Of a DNA stretch of 64,000 nucleotides, positions 26,422 through 38,732 are shown piece after piece. A program made the translations under genes and the position numbers. Origin of the DNA: Lachnospiraceae bacterium (GTDB taxonomy: Bacteria > Bacillota > Clostridia > Lachnospirales > Lachnospiraceae); assembly GCA_015056865.1 (NCBI GenBank), contig SVFM01000013.1, positions 1 through 64,000 of the forward strand, given 5' to 3'. Each line of letters opens with the position of its first letter. Position 1 is the first letter of the stretch. The notes beneath the pieces were generated by a model, which worked only from the letters and a program-made list of their open reading frames with translations, had not been told where the DNA came from and did no database searches.

Positions 26422-27258
26422 TTATGCTCCGTAAATTTCTCCAATTGTGTCTTCCAGATATTTCTTTGCATAGCGGATATCCAGTATCTGCTGTTCTCCG
26501 TCAATCTCACGCTCAATGGTCACATGGGAATCATAGCCCAGCTCATGCAGTTTTTTGAACAGTGCATAGAAGTCCACCTTGCCGTCACCCAGACGCACCT
26601 CGCAGCCCAAATCGTGACCGTTTGTGGGATACTTGCCGTCCTTGGCATGCAGGTTGCGTACATATTTACCGAACACATCCAGCGCATCCACAGGATTGGC
26701 TTTGCCGTACAGGATCAGATTTGCAGTGTCCAGATTTACCCCCAGATTCTGTGTCCCTACGGTCTCAAAACAACGCAGCATGGCAACCGGTGTTTCCTGA
26801 CCGGTTTCAAACAAAAGGTACTGTCCGTTTGCCTCCAAATGCTTTGCCACCTGACGGATCGCATCACAGAAAGGCACAAACACCGGATCGTTAGGATTTT
26901 CCGGGATAAAGCCCATATGGGTGACTACGTCAGTCACGCCCAGTTTCTTGGCAAAATCAGCACCGTCTATCAGGTTCTTCACACGCATCTGACGATACTC
27001 CGCCGGCACCAGACCCAAAGTCGTGGGACCCTCATAAAAATTCCACACTGCGGGGCCTTCCCAGCCGCACCAGAAAGCAGAGATCTCCACCTCATATTTC
27101 GCAAAAAGCTCCCGAAGGATCACCGCATTTTCATCGGTCCACAGATCGGGTCTCCAGGCAAGCAACTGGCAGCTGCTGAAATTCTCTGCTCTCAGAGATT
27201 GGAGTTTTTCCTCCATTGCTTCCATTCCGTTAAAATTTACACAAAGTCCAACTTTCAT
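26422..27258 (-). CDS. TIM-barrel sugar-phosphate isomerase/epimerase
   Basis: 278 residues, a second AP-endonuclease-2-like barrel. Marks: LLFETGQETP (~152), NLGVNLDTANLILYG (~182) with the metal Asp, YVRNLHAKDGKYP (His), and VTIEREIDG near the C-terminus (Glu). It shares only the fold, not close sequence, with the copy at 20400. With the Gfo/Idh gene downstream it resembles inositol- or keto-sugar-processing pairs. A normal site (AGGTGCGG) precedes the ATG. Substrate unknown. Confidence 0.85.
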   Translation of the reverse strand: MKVGLCVNFNGMEAMEEKLQSLRAENFSSCQLLAWRPDLWTDENAVILRELFAKYEVEISAFWCGWEGPAVWNFYEGPTTLGLVPAEYRQMRVKNLIDGADFAKKLGVTDVVTHMGFIPENPNDPVFVPFCDAIRQVAKHLEANGQYLLFETGQETPVAMLRCFETVGTQNLGVNLDTANLILYGKANPVDALDVFGKYVRNLHAKDGKYPTNGHDLGCEVRLGDGKVDFYALFKKLHELGYDSHVTIEREIDGEQQILDIRYAKKYLEDTIGEIYGA

Positions 27259-27359
27259 ACCGCACCTCCATTAGGTTCTTATGTAGCCTCATCTTATCAC
27301 AAAACATGCAGGCTTTTATTCATATTTTTGACCTGTTTTAGCACAGTTTTGACCTCGGG

Positions 27360-30230
<2,871 letters not shown>

Positions 30231-30274
30231 TTATAGAATCCTGCGAATTGAAATATAAAAACGGTTCACTTCTA

Positions 30275-30303
30275 TTGACTTTTAGACACTGCATTATTAA
30301 AAT
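30275..30303 (+). promoter_or_regulatory. Promoter of the ECF/kinase operon
   Basis: TTGACT (30275-30280), a 17-base spacer and TAAAAT (30298-30303). The transcript would have a leader of about 130 nt (to 30442), in which I find no riboswitch that I recognise. Confidence 0.65.
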
Positions 30304-30442
30304 AATTTCGTGATCGTTACACCACAGTGGAACACAGAAAGGCTAAATCCATACTTGTATTTCAACAGGTATTTATTCTATTCTTTTTTATTTTAGTTGG
30401 TTTTTCCCTCAGCAAGCTAAATATCTTGAAAGGAACTTCTAT

Positions 30443-30964
30443 ATGAAAAAGCAAAACACCCTTCGTACCATGATCCTGGCGGCCATGTTTCTGGCCATTG
30501 CTTACATACTTCCCTTCTTTACCGGACAGATCCCGCAAGTTGGTTCCATGCTGTGCCCCATGCACATCCCTGTACTGCTCTGCGGTTTCCTCTGCGGATG
30601 GCCCTGGGGACTTGCAGTGGGCTTTACCGCCCCCTTATTCCGTTCCGCTACCCTGAGTATGCCGCCCATGTACCCGGTCGCCATTTCCATGGCCTTTGAA
30701 CTTGCCACATACGGTGCGGTATCCGGGCTGTTGCACAGAATACTTCCCAGAAAAAGAATCTCTATTTACTGTTCTCTTTTGATCGCAATGATCGCCGGGC
30801 GCCTGATATGGGGGCTTGTGCGACTTCTTTGCGCCGGACTTGACGTGACCGAGTTCGGGCTTTCCGCCTTTTGGGCCGGAGCCATTGTCACCGCGCTGCC
30901 CGGTATTATTGTTCAGATCGTGCTGATCCCTATTCTTGTCATGGTATTAGAATCAGAATCATGA
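30443..30964 (+). CDS. ECF transporter S component (substrate unknown)
   Basis: 173 residues with five to six membrane helices. It begins MKKQNTLRTMILAAMFLAIA, like energy-coupling factor substrate-binding proteins, and contains the CPMHIPVLLCGFLCGWPWG loop common in one S-component group. S components bind a vitamin or nucleoside-like compound and share the EcfA/T module encoded elsewhere. The next gene, 10 bp on, is a P-loop kinase, so the ligand may be something phosphorylated on entry. AAAGGA precedes the ATG. Confidence 0.82.
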   Translation: MKKQNTLRTMILAAMFLAIAYILPFFTGQIPQVGSMLCPMHIPVLLCGFLCGWPWGLAVGFTAPLFRSATLSMPPMYPVAISMAFELATYGAVSGLLHRILPRKRISIYCSLLIAMIAGRLIWGLVRLLCAGLDVTEFGLSAFWAGAIVTALPGIIVQIVLIPILVMVLESES

Positions 30965-30974
30965 GGAGACCATT

Positions 30975-32030
30975 ATGGATAAAACTGCCCAAACCAGACA
31001 TGCCCTGCTGCAGCACTGCAAAGCTTATCCCTTGCTGCAGGTACAGGATGTCTTGAAATTTTTATTTCAAAGTTCCTTTGGCTGTGAGCATCTGCTCACC
31101 GACTCTTCCGCTACGACAGAATATATCCGCCGGGAGGCCGCCTGCTGCCGTCCCCACAAGGGACAGCCGGTGGAACCTCTGGACGGCAGCTATTGCCGCG
31201 TCCATCTGGATGTGCTAAGAGGCTCCTTACATCCGGAAACCCTTGGCAAGCTGTTTTTTCTTTCAGCCCAGCCTGAAGAAAACAGCAGCGCCTTATTAGA
31301 AGAAAAATTGGCTGTCATGCTGACTATGACAAAGGAGGGCGTTTTTCCCTTCACAGAACAAGATGCCATACAGGCGACTGCGAGCTGGCGGGCTGCAGGA
31401 TTTCCGGCCTGTCACCACTCAGAAGAATTTCGCAAGGCCTATCTTCCTGCTTATCGCGTCCTTCGAAAAGAATATGCTATGTTTTTGCCGCTCTTTTCCC
31501 AGATTGACCGTATGTTGCAGATGGGCAGGGTGAATCTGGCCATCGAAGGAGGCAGTGCCAGCGGAAAGACCACCTTGAGCCAACTTCTTCACGAAATTTA
31601 CGACTGCACCGTGTTTCACATGGATGACTTTTTCCTGCGCCCCTATCAGAGGACCGCGGAACGCCTGGCCCAGCCCGGCGGAAATGTGGACCGGGAGCGG
31701 TTTTTGCAGGAAGTACTTCTCCCCTTGCACCAAAAACAGGAAGTGACCTACCACCCTTATGACTGTCACACCCGCTCTCTGCTTTCTCCGATCACCGTCA
31801 TGCCTACGGAACTGACCGTGATCGAAGGCGCCTACAGCATGCACCCAGATCTGGCAAACTATTACAACCTTTCTGTTTTTCTGGATATTTCGCCCCAGCT
31901 GCAAGAGCAACGGATCCAAAAGCGCAATTCCCCAGAGATGGCAAAGCGCTTTTTGGAAGAATGGATTCCCTTGGAGCAACAATATTTCCGGGCTATGCAG
32001 ATAAAAAATTGCTGCGACCTGATTTTCTGA
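30975..32030 (+). CDS. Uridine-kinase-like P-loop kinase with extra N-terminal domain
   Basis: 351 residues. The C-terminal half is a uridine/phosphoribulokinase-type P-loop kinase: Walker A IEGGSASGKTT (~190), FHMDDFFLRP (~214) and VIEGAYSMHPDL (~285). The N-terminal ~175 residues (with SSFGCEHLL and Cys/His-rich stretches) form a separate domain that I do not recognise. It follows the S component by 10 bp, a pairing that suggests uptake plus phosphorylation of a nucleoside or vitamin. The normal uridine kinase is about 210 residues, so the fusion is notable. Confidence 0.8.
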   Translation: MDKTAQTRHALLQHCKAYPLLQVQDVLKFLFQSSFGCEHLLTDSSATTEYIRREAACCRPHKGQPVEPLDGSYCRVHLDVLRGSLHPETLGKLFFLSAQPEENSSALLEEKLAVMLTMTKEGVFPFTEQDAIQATASWRAAGFPACHHSEEFRKAYLPAYRVLRKEYAMFLPLFSQIDRMLQMGRVNLAIEGGSASGKTTLSQLLHEIYDCTVFHMDDFFLRPYQRTAERLAQPGGNVDRERFLQEVLLPLHQKQEVTYHPYDCHTRSLLSPITVMPTELTVIEGAYSMHPDLANYYNLSVFLDISPQLQEQRIQKRNSPEMAKRFLEEWIPLEQQYFRAMQIKNCCDLIF

Positions 32031-32040
32031 CGCTTTTCTA

Positions 32041-32069
32041 TTGACCTTTTGTTATATAACCATTACAAT
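32041..32069 (+). promoter_or_regulatory. Promoter of the AEC transporter gene
   Basis: TTGACC (32041-32046), a 17-base spacer and TACAAT (32064-32069), 45 bases before the start codon. It begins 11 bases after the kinase stop, so the transporter has its own promoter. Confidence 0.75.
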
Positions 32070-32113
32070 TAGTAATTGTTTCAAATATATAGAAAGGCTT
32101 TGGTACTGTTATC

Positions 32114-33016
32114 ATGATCATATTTTTGCAGGTTTTGAAACTTTTTTCCTTTATCATGGCAGGCTACCTTCTGAGTAAGTTCCGTCTGGTCAGCAGAGAT
32201 CAGGCTCCCATTCTGTCCAGGCTGTTGGCAAATGTCTTTGTTCCCTGTCTGGCGTTGAAAACCTTCTCCACAAATTTTACTGTAAAGAATCTGTCAGAGC
32301 AATATCCCCTGATGCTGTGCGGTCTGGTCGTTGTAAGTTCCGTAGTGCTGGTATCTACGCTTCTGGCCAGGATCCTTACTAAGAATCACTATATGAGACA
32401 TGTATACAGTTACTCCATGGCTATACCCAATTTTGGATATATCGGTTATCCCCTGGTACAAGGCTTGTTGGGGGATGCCGGTCTGTTTTCCTTTATGTTG
32501 TTTGTGCTGGCCGCCAACGCCTACGTGTACTCCATAGGCTTTTGCACCCTGACCAAACAGCCCTTTAACTTAAAGGGGTTTCTCAACGGTATGACCATTC
32601 CTCTGCTTCTTGGCATGATCTTTGGCCTTCTGCAGATTCCCGTACCCGCTGTGGCCATGGACATTTTGACCTCTGCCGGCAACTGCATAGGACCCGTGGG
32701 TATGATTCTGGCCGGTATCGTGATCTCCGAATACAACCTTGCGGATCTGATCAAAGACAAGACTGCTTATATTGTAACCTTCGTACGCCTGATCGCCATA
32801 CCGTTATCCGTGGGCTTTACCTTAAAGTTGCTGGGCCTGCATGATCTGGCACTGTACGCCACCCTTTTCTGTACCTTGCCCTGCGGTCTTAACACCATTG
32901 TTTATCCCAAATTGGTAAACGAAGACTGTAAGTTTGGTGCCAAGATGGCCTTTTTGACCAATATCCTGTGTTGCATTACCATCCCCATCAATCTACATAT
33001 TCTGGGAATTCAGTGA
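32114..33016 (+). CDS. AEC-family transporter
   Basis: 300 residues with about ten membrane helices in two inverted halves, the auxin-efflux-carrier/MleP-type fold. Marks: the N-terminal AGYLLSKFRLVSRDQAPILSRLLANVFVPCLALKTF and the mid-protein SMAIPNFGYIGYPLVQGLLG with the conserved Asn-Gly region (given here in parts). Members move organic anions such as malate or other metabolites. Substrate unknown. It is followed by a strong terminator. Confidence 0.87.
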   Translation: MIIFLQVLKLFSFIMAGYLLSKFRLVSRDQAPILSRLLANVFVPCLALKTFSTNFTVKNLSEQYPLMLCGLVVVSSVVLVSTLLARILTKNHYMRHVYSYSMAIPNFGYIGYPLVQGLLGDAGLFSFMLFVLAANAYVYSIGFCTLTKQPFNLKGFLNGMTIPLLLGMIFGLLQIPVPAVAMDILTSAGNCIGPVGMILAGIVISEYNLADLIKDKTAYIVTFVRLIAIPLSVGFTLKLLGLHDLALYATLFCTLPCGLNTIVYPKLVNEDCKFGAKMAFLTNILCCITIPINLHILGIQ

Positions 33017-33053
33017 TCGACGAAACGTGCAACTGCGGGCGCACCTTAGCAAA

Positions 33054-33096
33054 TCGGCTCGGGAAAGCTTTTGCTTCCTCCGAGCCGGTTTTTTAT
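33054..33096 (+). terminator. Rho-independent terminator of the AEC gene
   Basis: CGGCTCGG (33055-33062) pairs with CCGAGCCG (33080-33087), followed by GTTTTTTATT. It separates this unit from the convergent hbd operon. Confidence 0.9.
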
Positions 33097-33105
33097 TGTC
33101 TAGAT

Positions 33106-33951
33106 TTAATACTCGTAGAATCCTTTTTTTGTTTTCCGCCCCAAAAGTCCTGCATTTACCATTTTTTTCAGCAAAGGACAAGGTCTGTACTTGGGATCTC
33201 CCAGATCCTCATACATCTGGGTCATTACCGCCAGCACAGTGTCCAAGCCTGCCATATCTGTCAAAGCCAGAGGTCCCATGGGAAGGTTGGCGCCAAGCTT
33301 CATGGATGCATCCACATCCTCAGGCCGGTTGCCCTCCTGTACCAGGAAGATGGCCTCATTCTGCATAGGCACCAGCATTCTGTTTACCAAAAATCCCGAG
33401 GTGTCCGGTGCTTTGATGGCGTCCTTGCCGATGATCTGCGCGAATTCAAAAGCGACTTTCTCTGTGGCCTCACTGGTCAGGATGCCGGGAATGATCTCCA
33501 GCAGCTTCATTGCCGGGGGCGGAACAAAGAAGTGCGCGCCAATGACCCGGTCCGGATGCTTGGTAGCGCCTGCAATCTTGGTGATGGAGATTGTGGAGGT
33601 ATTGGTGGCAAGGATGGCATCCTCATTCATAATCTCATCCAACTGTGCGAAAATCTTCAGTTTAATGGGTACATTTTCTGTGGCAGCCTCGATCACAAAC
33701 TGTGCATCGGCTCCATCTGCATAATGATCGCTGACAGACAAAAGCGCCATAGCCTTGTCTTTTTCTTCCTGGGTCAATCTGCCCTTTTCAATCTTTCTCT
33801 GCAAAAAGTGATCGATCTTGGCCTTTCCGTTCTGGGCGACCTCCAGAGTCACATCCGTCAAAAGGGTCTCCAGACCATGCTCAATACATACCTGTGCAAT
33901 GCCGCTTCCCATGATACCGGCGCCCACTACCATAACTTTCTTAATATTCAT
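33106..33951 (-). CDS. hbd: 3-hydroxybutyryl-CoA dehydrogenase
   Basis: 281 residues. NAD motif [14 protein letters not shown] at the N-terminus. Catalytic Ser in NTSTISIT (~117), His in [14 protein letters not shown] (~138; the usual HFFNP has Val in place of Asn), Glu in the same stretch, and Asn in [11 protein letters not shown] (~186). It interconverts acetoacetyl-CoA and 3-hydroxybutyryl-CoA. The ATG at 33951 is 6 bases after GGTGG; the ATG at 33957 touches the site. Last gene of the thiolase operon. The usual partners crotonase, bcd and etfAB are absent here, so the pathway may end at the hydroxyacyl stage or use genes elsewhere. Confidence 0.93.
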   Translation of the reverse strand: MNIKKVMVVGAGIMGSGIAQVCIEHGLETLLTDVTLEVAQNGKAKIDHFLQRKIEKGRLTQEEKDKAMALLSVSDHYADGADAQFVIEAATENVPIKLKIFAQLDEIMNEDAILATNTSTISITKIAGATKHPDRVIGAHFFVPPPAMKLLEIIPGILTSEATEKVAFEFAQIIGKDAIKAPDTSGFLVNRMLVPMQNEAIFLVQEGNRPEDVDASMKLGANLPMGPLALTDMAGLDTVLAVMTQMYEDLGDPKYRPCPLLKKMVNAGLLGRKTKKGFYEY

Positions 33952-33967
33952 ATTCATCCACCTTTCT

Positions 33968-34369
33968 CTATTTTACTTGTTCTACAAATTCCACCAATAC
34001 ACCCAGTCCGTATCTGGGACGCAAGAAATTCACAATGATCCCCCCGGCCCCCTCCACGGCTTTGGTCTCCAGCATTTCCATGCCCTTCTCCGTAAACTCT
34101 CTGCGGGCAGCCTCCACATCCTCCACCTCAAACGCAATGTGATGAATGCCGCCTTTTCCGTTATTAAACTGAGTCAATATCCCTTCTGTGGGTATAATCA
34201 GTTCTACAGGGCTTTCCTGCTCCGAAAATTTGGTGAACAGGCAGTGGGCATGGTATGCTTCCACATATTCCATGTAATCCTTTTCCAGCCCGAACTGCTC
34301 CAGAAAAGTCTCCGCTCTCTCCATGGATGTCATGATGATCCCCACATGATGCAGTCTCATAGGTTTCAT
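33968..34369 (-). CDS. VOC/glyoxalase-family protein, methylmalonyl-CoA epimerase-like
   Basis: 133 residues: two beta-alpha-beta-beta-beta units of the vicinal oxygen chelate fold. [15 protein letters not shown] gives the first metal His, [11 protein letters not shown] (~73) the second and the C-terminal [10 protein letters not shown] the Glu. The pattern resembles methylmalonyl-CoA epimerases and lactoylglutathione lyases. Its start overlaps the CoA-transferase stop (ATGA), so it is coupled to an enzyme acting on acyl-CoA. That makes an acyl-CoA epimerase or racemase role likely, but this is inference. Confidence 0.8.
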   Translation of the reverse strand: MKPMRLHHVGIIMTSMERAETFLEQFGLEKDYMEYVEAYHAHCLFTKFSEQESPVELIIPTEGILTQFNNGKGGIHHIAFEVEDVEAARREFTEKGMEMLETKAVEGAGGIIVNFLRPRYGLGVLVEFVEQVK

Positions 34370-35976
34370 AGTGTACCTCCCTTCTCACTGTTTCTGGCAA
34401 TGATTTCTTTTAATCCGTATACCCCATCCAGATAGATGGCCGAATCTGTATATCGAAGCTCCTTTGCGATCAGAGGCTGAAATTCCATCTGATCCAGAAT
34501 ATCCTTTTGCAGATCCACTCCCTTGGCAATTTCCACCAGCATAGGCCCCTGCTCTGTCAGCTCAAACACTGCACGCTCAGTCACAAAAAGCATCTTCTGA
34601 CCTCTCTCCACGGCCAGCTTACCGTTGTAAGAGATCTGCTGTACTTCTTTTACCAGCTTCTTGATGGTGCCCTCCTGTTCGATCACAACGCCGTCCTTGG
34701 AAAAGCTTGTTTTTAACCCTCCTCCGGTAAAGGTGGAACAGAAGATCACATTCTTAGCCGTGGCGGTAATGTCAATAAACCCGCCTGCTCCCGGCGCTTT
34801 GCTTCCCATCCTGGTGGAATTCACGTTGCCGTATTGATCCATCTCCCCCGCACCCATAAAGGTATAATCAATGCCGGTTCCGTTGTACAGTTCAAACTGT
34901 CTGTCATGTCCGATAAGGGCCTGCGCATTCATGGAGATACCAAAATCAATTGTCTCTGCCGGTACACCTCCGTACACGCCGGACTCTACAGTGATCATAA
35001 CACTGTCTCCGACCCCTTCCTCCGCAATGATAGGACCGATCACATCATTGGGAATGCCGGTTCCGATATTGATGATCTGGTCCTGCACCAGCTCCGAAAC
35101 AGCTCTTCGGCCAATCACCTTGCGGATATTCACCGGTACAGGTTTTGTTGCAACCTCCGGTGCCAGAGCCTGACCCGAATAGGCGGGATCATAATACCAG
35201 GAATAGGTCTGCCTGTGATCCTCCTGTAGATTGTCACATACCACCACCGCATCCACCAGCACCCCGGGAACCACCACTTCCTTGGGATTCAAAGAACCTG
35301 CCTTGACAATCTTTTTAACCTGACAGATCACCTTGCCGCCCCATCTTTTCGTGGCCATAACCGCCGGTAATACCTCCAGAACCATCCCTTCATGGGCCGT
35401 ATTGATATTACCATTCTCATCCGCATAGGTCCCCCGGATCACCAGCGTATCAATCTTTACCGGCTTGTACTGCAGATATTCCTCTCCGTCCACCGTAACA
35501 ATGCCTACTTGGTCATAGCCACAGTCCTTGGTCTTTTGATTCATTTTACCCCCTTCAATACGGGGATCAATATAAGTACCAATACCTACTTTGCTGAGCT
35601 TTCCGGGCTCCCGCAAAGCCATGCTGTGAAACATATTGGCCATCTGTCCCTGGGGCAGATTAAAGGCTTCGATTTTATTTTCGGAGATCAGATCCATCAT
35701 TTTAGATGCCTGCCCCCAGTGACCGCCGATCACACGTTTCACCAACCCCTCATGGGCCAAATGTTGTATGCCGCCGGGCTGCTTCATGGCTGCCTGGCCG
35801 CAGGTGTGAAACAGGGTCAGATCTCTGGGATGCCCCTGCTCCAGAAAACGGTTCTCAATCTCCTTTAGCACCGTCTCACTTGCCGATATCAATGTCATAC
35901 CGATGGTACACAGCGTGGAGCCATCTTGGATCATATCCACTGCTTCCTTCGCAGTTACCACTGCCGGTTTCTTCAT
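34366..35976 (-). CDS. Acyl-CoA:acetate/propionate CoA-transferase
   Basis: 536 residues, a fused alpha-beta CoA-transferase of the Pct (propionate/lactate) type. The catalytic Glu lies in TVESGVYGGVPAE (~331), followed by NVIFCSTFTGGGLKT and a C-terminal YTDSAIYLDG. It moves CoA between acetyl-CoA and short carboxylic acids via a glutamyl-CoA intermediate. It sits between the acyl-CoA ligase (3-bp gap) and the VOC protein. Together with the ligase it gives two ways of activating an acid. Strong AGGAG before the ATG. Confidence 0.92.
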   Translation of the reverse strand: MKKPAVVTAKEAVDMIQDGSTLCTIGMTLISASETVLKEIENRFLEQGHPRDLTLFHTCGQAAMKQPGGIQHLAHEGLVKRVIGGHWGQASKMMDLISENKIEAFNLPQGQMANMFHSMALREPGKLSKVGIGTYIDPRIEGGKMNQKTKDCGYDQVGIVTVDGEEYLQYKPVKIDTLVIRGTYADENGNINTAHEGMVLEVLPAVMATKRWGGKVICQVKKIVKAGSLNPKEVVVPGVLVDAVVVCDNLQEDHRQTYSWYYDPAYSGQALAPEVATKPVPVNIRKVIGRRAVSELVQDQIINIGTGIPNDVIGPIIAEEGVGDSVMITVESGVYGGVPAETIDFGISMNAQALIGHDRQFELYNGTGIDYTFMGAGEMDQYGNVNSTRMGSKAPGAGGFIDITATAKNVIFCSTFTGGGLKTSFSKDGVVIEQEGTIKKLVKEVQQISYNGKLAVERGQKMLFVTERAVFELTEQGPMLVEIAKGVDLQKDILDQMEFQPLIAKELRYTDSAIYLDGVYGLKEIIARNSEKGGTL

Positions 35977-35979
35977 AAC

Positions 35980-37491
35980 TTAAATTCTCCTTTCCTCTGC
36001 CCATTTTCTCAACTGCAGTTTTCGCACCTTGCCATTCTGGGTTACAGGCAATTCCTCCATCTGTTCCAGAAACACCGGTCGCTTGTAAGTGGCCACCCTG
36101 GGGACCAAAAATTCCTCCAACCCAGCCATATCTGCCGTGGCCCCCTCCTGCCAAACAATTGCTGCTGCCGGAACCTCTCCGTACTCCTGACTGCTTACTG
36201 CATATACTGCAGCCCTGGCCACACCGGGATACTGCAGGATTACATCCTCCACTTCAATGGGGAAAATCTTCTCCCCTCCCCGATTGATAATGTCCTTCAG
36301 CCGATCGATCACATACACATGCCCTTCTTCGTCCATGTATCCTACGTCCCCGCTGTACATGTGGTCATCCGGCAAGGACTGGGATCGCCACCTGCCTCTG
36401 GCAATGCAGGGCCCGCAAAATACCAGTTCCCCTATCTGCCCGGGTGGAAGTTCCCCGTGATTCTCATCCACTACCTTCATCTGCACATTAGGGACCGCCA
36501 TCAGCGCCTCCTTATGTACCGCCGACAAAGTGCCCGATCCCGCAGTTTCCGTCATACCATAGGCCAAGTGCAGCCGGGCATTGGGCGCCAAAACGCAGAA
36601 CCTGTCAATATTTTCCTTGCTGATGGGTGCGCCGCCACACACAGCTGTCCTAAGGGAAGTCAGATCCTTCTGCTCATAATCACTCTCTATCATCTGCAGA
36701 AAAATCGCAGGAACCGAATGAAAATGGGTGGCTCCGTATTTTTTAATTTTCCAAAGCACATCTTCCACCCGGTAAAACTCTGACAAAATGACAGTTGCGC
36801 CCATGTAAATAAACAGCGTGGTGACGCAGCTGAGACCCAAAATGTGAAATAAGGGAACAGACAACACCGTGACCGCCGAAAAGTCCAGCCCCTGTACCTC
36901 CTGATAGCCATAGGCCGCCTCCAGAATATTGCGGTGGGTAACCATAACTCCCTTGGGTCTGCCTGTGGTGCCGGAGGTGTGCATGATCACCGCAGTGTTC
37001 TCAATATTTTGCGCAATTTTTACCTGGGCCGGCAAAACCGGGGACCCCAGAAGTTCCGAACCCCTCCTGCCAAAATCTGTCTCTTCCGTCAGGATTGTTT
37101 CAATTCCCAGTCTGGACGCCACACCCTCTACCTTCTCCAGCCATCTGGAATCACTGAGGATCAGCTTTACCTCCATACTACACAGCAGATCCTCTATTTC
37201 TGCCTCTTTGAATTTGGTATTGATCATCAGGGCAATACATCCGATCTTCATGGCCGCATAAAAGGCGGTGACTGTCTTGATGCTGTTGACCATCAGAACA
37301 CCGATCTGTTCCTGTTCTTTCAGACCATATTTGATCTGCAGTACCGCCGCCAGTTCGTCCACGCGGTATAGGAGTTTTTTATAAGTGATTTCTTCCTCAT
37401 CATCGATGACAGCCACTTTTTCCGGGAATCTTCGGGCCGAATCCGCCAAGGTATCATAAAGATTGCGATAAGGCTTATCGTAACTCTTCAT
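35980..37491 (-). CDS. AMP-forming acyl-CoA ligase
   Basis: 503 residues of the ANL superfamily. The P-loop MHTSGTTGRPKGV (~170), AYGMTETAG (~310), YSGDVGYMDEEGHVYVIDRLKD (~380) and the C-terminal catalytic Lys in QNGKVRKLQLR are present. It activates a carboxylate with ATP and CoA; the chain length is not readable. The ATG at 37491 follows GGGGGA; a TTG at 37524 overlaps the thiolase end and lacks a site. Second gene of the thiolase operon. Confidence 0.9.
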   Translation of the reverse strand: MKSYDKPYRNLYDTLADSARRFPEKVAVIDDEEEITYKKLLYRVDELAAVLQIKYGLKEQEQIGVLMVNSIKTVTAFYAAMKIGCIALMINTKFKEAEIEDLLCSMEVKLILSDSRWLEKVEGVASRLGIETILTEETDFGRRGSELLGSPVLPAQVKIAQNIENTAVIMHTSGTTGRPKGVMVTHRNILEAAYGYQEVQGLDFSAVTVLSVPLFHILGLSCVTTLFIYMGATVILSEFYRVEDVLWKIKKYGATHFHSVPAIFLQMIESDYEQKDLTSLRTAVCGGAPISKENIDRFCVLAPNARLHLAYGMTETAGSGTLSAVHKEALMAVPNVQMKVVDENHGELPPGQIGELVFCGPCIARGRWRSQSLPDDHMYSGDVGYMDEEGHVYVIDRLKDIINRGGEKIFPIEVEDVILQYPGVARAAVYAVSSQEYGEVPAAAIVWQEGATADMAGLEEFLVPRVATYKRPVFLEQMEELPVTQNGKVRKLQLRKWAEERRI

Positions 37492-37514
37492 CCAAACATC
37501 CCCCAATGCACTTT

Positions 37515-38696
37515 TTATTTGCACAATTCAAACAGCACCGCCAGACCCTGTCCGCCACCGATGCAAAGGGTGGCAATACCATATCGCTCATTTCTTCTTA
37601 CCATTTCATTCATCAGCTTAATGGTAATGATACATCCGGTTGCACCAATGGGATGACCCATGGAAATACCACTGCCGTTTACATTTACTTTTTCTACATC
37701 CAAATCCAACTCACGGATACATGCCAAAGCCTGGGCTGCAAAGGCTTCGTTAAGCTCAAACAGGCCGATATCCTCTTTCTTCAGACCGGTCTTGGCCAAA
37801 AGCTTATTGACTGCCGGGATGGGGCCGATACCCATGTAAGCAGGGTCTACGCCGGCTACTGCCGCATCCACGATCCTTACGATGGGCGCAATCCCTCTTC
37901 TCTTGGCCTCTTCCTCTCTCATCAGTACCACTGCCGCGCCGCAGTCATTGATACCGGACGCGTTGCCGGCGGTTACGCTGCCGTCCTTTTTAAAGGCAGG
38001 TCTTAGTTTTGCCAGCTTTTCTACGGTTGTACCCTCACGGATATATTCATCCTCCGCAAAGATCTTTGTCTCACTCTTGCCTACTTTTACCTCCACAGGA
38101 ATAATCTCATCCGCAAATTTACCTTCGCGCCTAGCCTGGGCCGCCCTTGTCTGGCTGAGCACCGCATAAGCATCCTGATCTTCTCTGCTGATCTGGTATC
38201 TGGCTGCAACATTCTCTGCAGTAATACCCATATGATCTCTGGTAATAGGATCTGAAAGAGCTGTGATCAGTCCATCCTCCAACTCATTGTGTCCCATACG
38301 ATAACCAAATCTGGCCTTGCGCAGATAGAATGGAATATTGGACATACTCTCTCCGCCGCCCGCAACTGCAATATTACAGAAACCATTCTGAATTTCTGTA
38401 GCTGCCGTATAAATAGCCTGCAGACCGGATGAGCAAAGCCGGTTTACGGTGAGCGCGGATGCCTCATAGGGAATGCCGGCCTTAATGGAAGATACTCTGG
38501 CCATAAAAGCATTCTCCGCTGCCTGACCTACACATCCCATCACCACCTCGTCCACTTCTTCCGGCTTTATCCCGGCCCGCTCCACTGCCGCCTTGATTGC
38601 CATTCCGCCCAGATCCGTGGCCTCAAACTGACTTAAGGATCCACCAAAACTGCCAATACCTGTTCTTGCACCTGATACGATTACGATACTGTCCAT
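37515..38696 (-). CDS. Acetyl-CoA acetyltransferase (thiolase)
   Basis: 393 residues. Acyl-binding Cys in NRLCSSGLQAIY (~88), His in GHPIGATG (~349) and the second catalytic Cys in CIGGGQGLA (~379), all at standard positions. It condenses two acetyl-CoA to acetoacetyl-CoA or runs in reverse. AAGGAGG lies before the ATG. First gene of the five-gene minus-strand operon (ligase, CoA-transferase, VOC, hbd). Hairpin element B starts 37 bases upstream, so any promoter must lie in it or beyond it. Confidence 0.95.
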   Translation of the reverse strand: MDSIVIVSGARTGIGSFGGSLSQFEATDLGGMAIKAAVERAGIKPEEVDEVVMGCVGQAAENAFMARVSSIKAGIPYEASALTVNRLCSSGLQAIYTAATEIQNGFCNIAVAGGGESMSNIPFYLRKARFGYRMGHNELEDGLITALSDPITRDHMGITAENVAARYQISREDQDAYAVLSQTRAAQARREGKFADEIIPVEVKVGKSETKIFAEDEYIREGTTVEKLAKLRPAFKKDGSVTAGNASGINDCGAAVVLMREEEAKRRGIAPIVRIVDAAVAGVDPAYMGIGPIPAVNKLLAKTGLKKEDIGLFELNEAFAAQALACIRELDLDVEKVNVNGSGISMGHPIGATGCIITIKLMNEMVRRNERYGIATLCIGGGQGLAVLFELCK

Positions 38697-38732
38697 ATCT
38701 ATTCCTCCTTATAAAATAAAAATAATTTGATC

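Noticed and set aside
30304..30442. Riboswitch in the leader of the ECF S-component gene
   Set aside because: Looked for TPP, preQ1, FMN, cobalamin and similar core words. None fits, and the pairing is weak.
32968..34038. 356-codon open frame on the plus strand across hbd
   Set aside because: It is the reverse complement of the well-supported hbd and VOC genes; it has no ribosome site and its product is like no protein family.
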